A stretch of 64,000 bases of DNA, from contig NZ_JACMIA010000001.1 of NCBI RefSeq assembly GCF_014252955.1, positions 3,990,258 to 4,054,257 of the forward strand. The letters run 5' to 3'. The notes beneath the pieces were generated by a model. It searched no databases and had not been told where the DNA came from. It saw only the letters and a program-made list of their open reading frames with translations. The translations under genes and the position numbers were made by a program. Shown here piece by piece: positions 62,455 through 64,000 of this stretch; position 1 is the stretch's first letter; the number at the start of each line of letters is the position of its first letter. This DNA comes from Stappia sp. 28M-7. Lineage in GTDB: Bacteria; Pseudomonadota; Alphaproteobacteria; Rhizobiales; Stappiaceae.

Positions 62455-63282
62455 CTAACGGGTGAACGAGATCGCCATGTCGGCAAGCGACAGCCCGGCA
62501 ACGCGCGTCTCCCAGGTCTCGCCGGGCGCCACCGGAAAGGCCCGCGTCAGCGTCCCCGTCGTCACGACTTCCCCAGTGGAGACCGTGCTCGCCAGCGCGG
62601 TAGCAGGCAGCCCGTCGACCATAGCCTTGAGCGCGCTCAGCGGCCCGCCGAGCACGTTCTCCGCGCGGCCGCTGTCGATGAGCTCACCGTTGCGATGAAG
62701 ATCCAGCGTGAAGGAGGAGAGCCGTTCCAACCACTCGGCCCGGTTCACTGCTGTGACGGGCGCAAAGGGGCGGTGCCGCAGCAGGCCGTGCAGGGCGAAG
62801 GCGGCGACCGTATCGGCCGCCTGGAACCGCCAGTCCGGATAGATCGACTGGACGATCTCGAAGCCGAGCGCCACCCCGTCGATCCGCTCCAGCAACTGCG
62901 CCTCCGAAAGGCCCGCCTGCAGCGGCGAGGCGATCCGGAAGACGATTTCCGGCTCGATTCTCGGCTCGACCAGATGGCCGATGGATGTTTCGGCCGCCCC
63001 TTGCGCCGGCACCGCGGCCAGCGTCGTGTCGTAGACCGGCCCCCAGATCGGCGCGTGCACGTCGTACTCGTCCCAGATGGTCCGGTTGGTGAAGCCGATC
63101 TTCCAGCCGCGCGGGGTTTCGCCGCGGGCGATGCGGGCCGCGCGGATCTCCGCCGAGACCCGATAGGCGCGCGCTAAGCCGAAGGCGTTATCCCCGTCGG
63201 TGATCGGTGCGCAGGAGCCTGCCTCGCCGGCGATCTTCAAGAGCGCTGCCGCGTGGTGCCTGTCGCCATCCGAAATCTGCAA
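62455..63282 (-). CDS. fumarylacetoacetase-family hydratase (2-keto-4-pentenoate hydratase-like)
   Basis: A 275-residue protein of the MhpD/fumarylacetoacetase-like fold. Indicative text is [37 protein letters not shown] with the acidic metal ligands (EPE), and [16 protein letters not shown]. Such hydratases add water to 2-hydroxypenta-2,4-dienoates in aromatic meta-cleavage routes, or decarboxylate oxalocrotonate. No ring-cleavage genes adjoin it. It is 130 bases upstream of the acyl-CoA enzyme on the same strand and may share a pathway with it. Confidence 0.87.
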   Translation of the reverse strand: MQISDGDRHHAAALLKIAGEAGSCAPITDGDNAFGLARAYRVSAEIRAARIARGETPRGWKIGFTNRTIWDEYDVHAPIWGPVYDTTLAAVPAQGAAETSIGHLVEPRIEPEIVFRIASPLQAGLSEAQLLERIDGVALGFEIVQSIYPDWRFQAADTVAAFALHGLLRHRPFAPVTAVNRAEWLERLSSFTLDLHRNGELIDSGRAENVLGGPLSALKAMVDGLPATALASTVSTGEVVTTGTLTRAFPVAPGETWETRVAGLSLADMAISFTR

Positions 63283-63464
63283 GGCCGTTCCTCCCGGTTA
63301 TCCTCGTTGGTCGCGCGACACGATGGCCGCGCTCCGCCCCTGTGGCAAGTGGCCTCGTCGGCTCGCGAACCGCTCGCCTTTCCGCATGGCTGTCCCCGCG
63401 CTATCTTCGCGGCGGCGAAACCAGCTTTCGCCAGACCCCGGAACCGCCAGCGAAAGGCCCCCTC

Positions 63465-64000
63465 ATGCTGCGACTTCTCCAGGCATTCATCCTGCTGCTG
63501 CCGCTGACCCTTGCAGCGCATGCGGAAGAACTCCAGATCCGCGATCTCGTTACCGGCACCGGCGAGGAAGCCGTGCCCGGCGCCACCGTGACCGTGCACT
63601 ACACCGGCTGGCTGATGGACGGCACCAAGTTCGATTCGAGCCTCGACCGCGGCGAACCCTTCTCCTTTCCGCTCGGCGCAAGCCGCGTCATCCGCGGCTG
63701 GGACCAGGGCGTCGAAGGCATGCGCGTCGGCGGCAAGCGCGAACTGATCATTCCGCCGGAGCTCGGCTATGGCGCGCGCGGTGCCGGCGGCGTCATTCCG
63801 CCCAACTCGACCCTGCGCTTCGAGGTGGAGCTGCTGCGCGTTTCCAAGGCCAATTTCGGCACGCTCGACAACTCGCAGCTGAAGGAGCGGCTGGCATCCG
63901 GTGCGGTGCTGGTCGACATCCGCCGACCCGACGAATGGAAGGAGACGGGCGTCATCGACGGCGCCCGCCTCATCACCTTCTTCGACCGCGAAGGCAAGGT
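63465..64000 (+). CDS. FKBP-type peptidyl-prolyl isomerase with C-terminal rhodanese domain (truncated by window end)
   Basis: The first 178 residues are visible. A signal peptide ([17 protein letters not shown]) precedes a complete FKBP domain (about 22-130): [61 protein letters not shown] rhodanese-like segment then begins: [20 protein letters not shown] and [10 protein letters not shown]; the active-site loop lies beyond base 64000. The FKBP part should catalyse proline isomerisation in the periplasm. The join with a rhodanese domain is uncommon. Confidence 0.9.
   Translation, partial: MLRLLQAFILLLPLTLAAHAEELQIRDLVTGTGEEAVPGATVTVHYTGWLMDGTKFDSSLDRGEPFSFPLGASRVIRGWDQGVEGMRVGGKRELIIPPELGYGARGAGGVIPPNSTLRFEVELLRVSKANFGTLDNSQLKERLASGAVLVDIRRPDEWKETGVIDGARLITFFDREGK

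Overview
The window is a GC-rich, densely coded bacterial chromosome segment (no plasmid or phage replication genes seen). AapJQMP-type amino-acid transport, a TRAP and a tripartite tricarboxylate transporter, betaine/dimethylglycine-type catabolism, a murA paralogue and the tRNA-Met sequence all suggest a metabolically versatile alphaproteobacterium, probably of the Hyphomicrobiales/Rhizobiales (Stappia/Labrenzia-like). The taxonomic placement is inference.

Region 1 (1-7577) is catabolic: the end of an alpha/beta hydrolase, a FadR-type GntR regulator, TctB-TctA, then a cupin and an acyl-CoA-dehydrogenase-fold flavin monooxygenase facing a LuxR-type regulator, a second alpha/beta hydrolase and a flavin reductase. 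It looks like a two-component flavin monooxygenase pathway for an aromatic or similar compound.

Region 2 (7578-21167) is the most interesting part. Between an IS3 remnant and an IS481-like remnant lies a two-armed cassette. The leftward arm is an amino-acid ABC transporter (binding protein, two permeases, ATPase), a Na/Pi transporter, L-serine dehydratase and a NarL-type response regulator. The rightward arm is a SerB-like phosphatase, a second binding protein paralogous to the first, and a hybrid histidine kinase. Read together it resembles a self-regulated system that imports a phosphorylated amino acid such as phosphoserine, removes phosphate, deaminates serine and exports the freed phosphate. 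That reading is inference from gene content.

Region 3 (21168-27360) has a LuxR-type regulator, a 1608-residue autotransporter with a Gly/Asn-rich passenger, and a tRNA-Met with a clear promoter.

Region 4 (27704-38004) has a cyclic-peptide/siderophore-type ABC exporter, then a leftward operon for quaternary-amine uptake and breakdown (OpuAC-type binding protein, ATPase, double permease, aminoglycoside-phosphotransferase-fold kinase, dimethylglycine/sarcosine dehydrogenase-like flavoprotein) with a divergent DeoR regulator and an inverted repeat between them.

Region 5 (38119-48411) has a divergent MurA paralogue, an atypical enolase-superfamily protein, a leftward operon of DUF1445 hydro-lyase, TRAP transporter, DUF2848 and amidase with a LysR gene upstream, and a LysE exporter.

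Region 6 (48449-64000) has htpG, a glycerophosphodiesterase and a Gfo/Idh/MocA oxidoreductase, then a caspase-like protease, a CHASE2 class III cyclase and a small secreted protein in one run (a candidate signalling module), followed by an MFS transporter, a YdjM-type membrane protein, a fused enoyl-CoA hydratase/3-hydroxyacyl-CoA dehydrogenase, a fumarylacetoacetase-family hydratase and the start of a periplasmic FKBP-rhodanese fusion.
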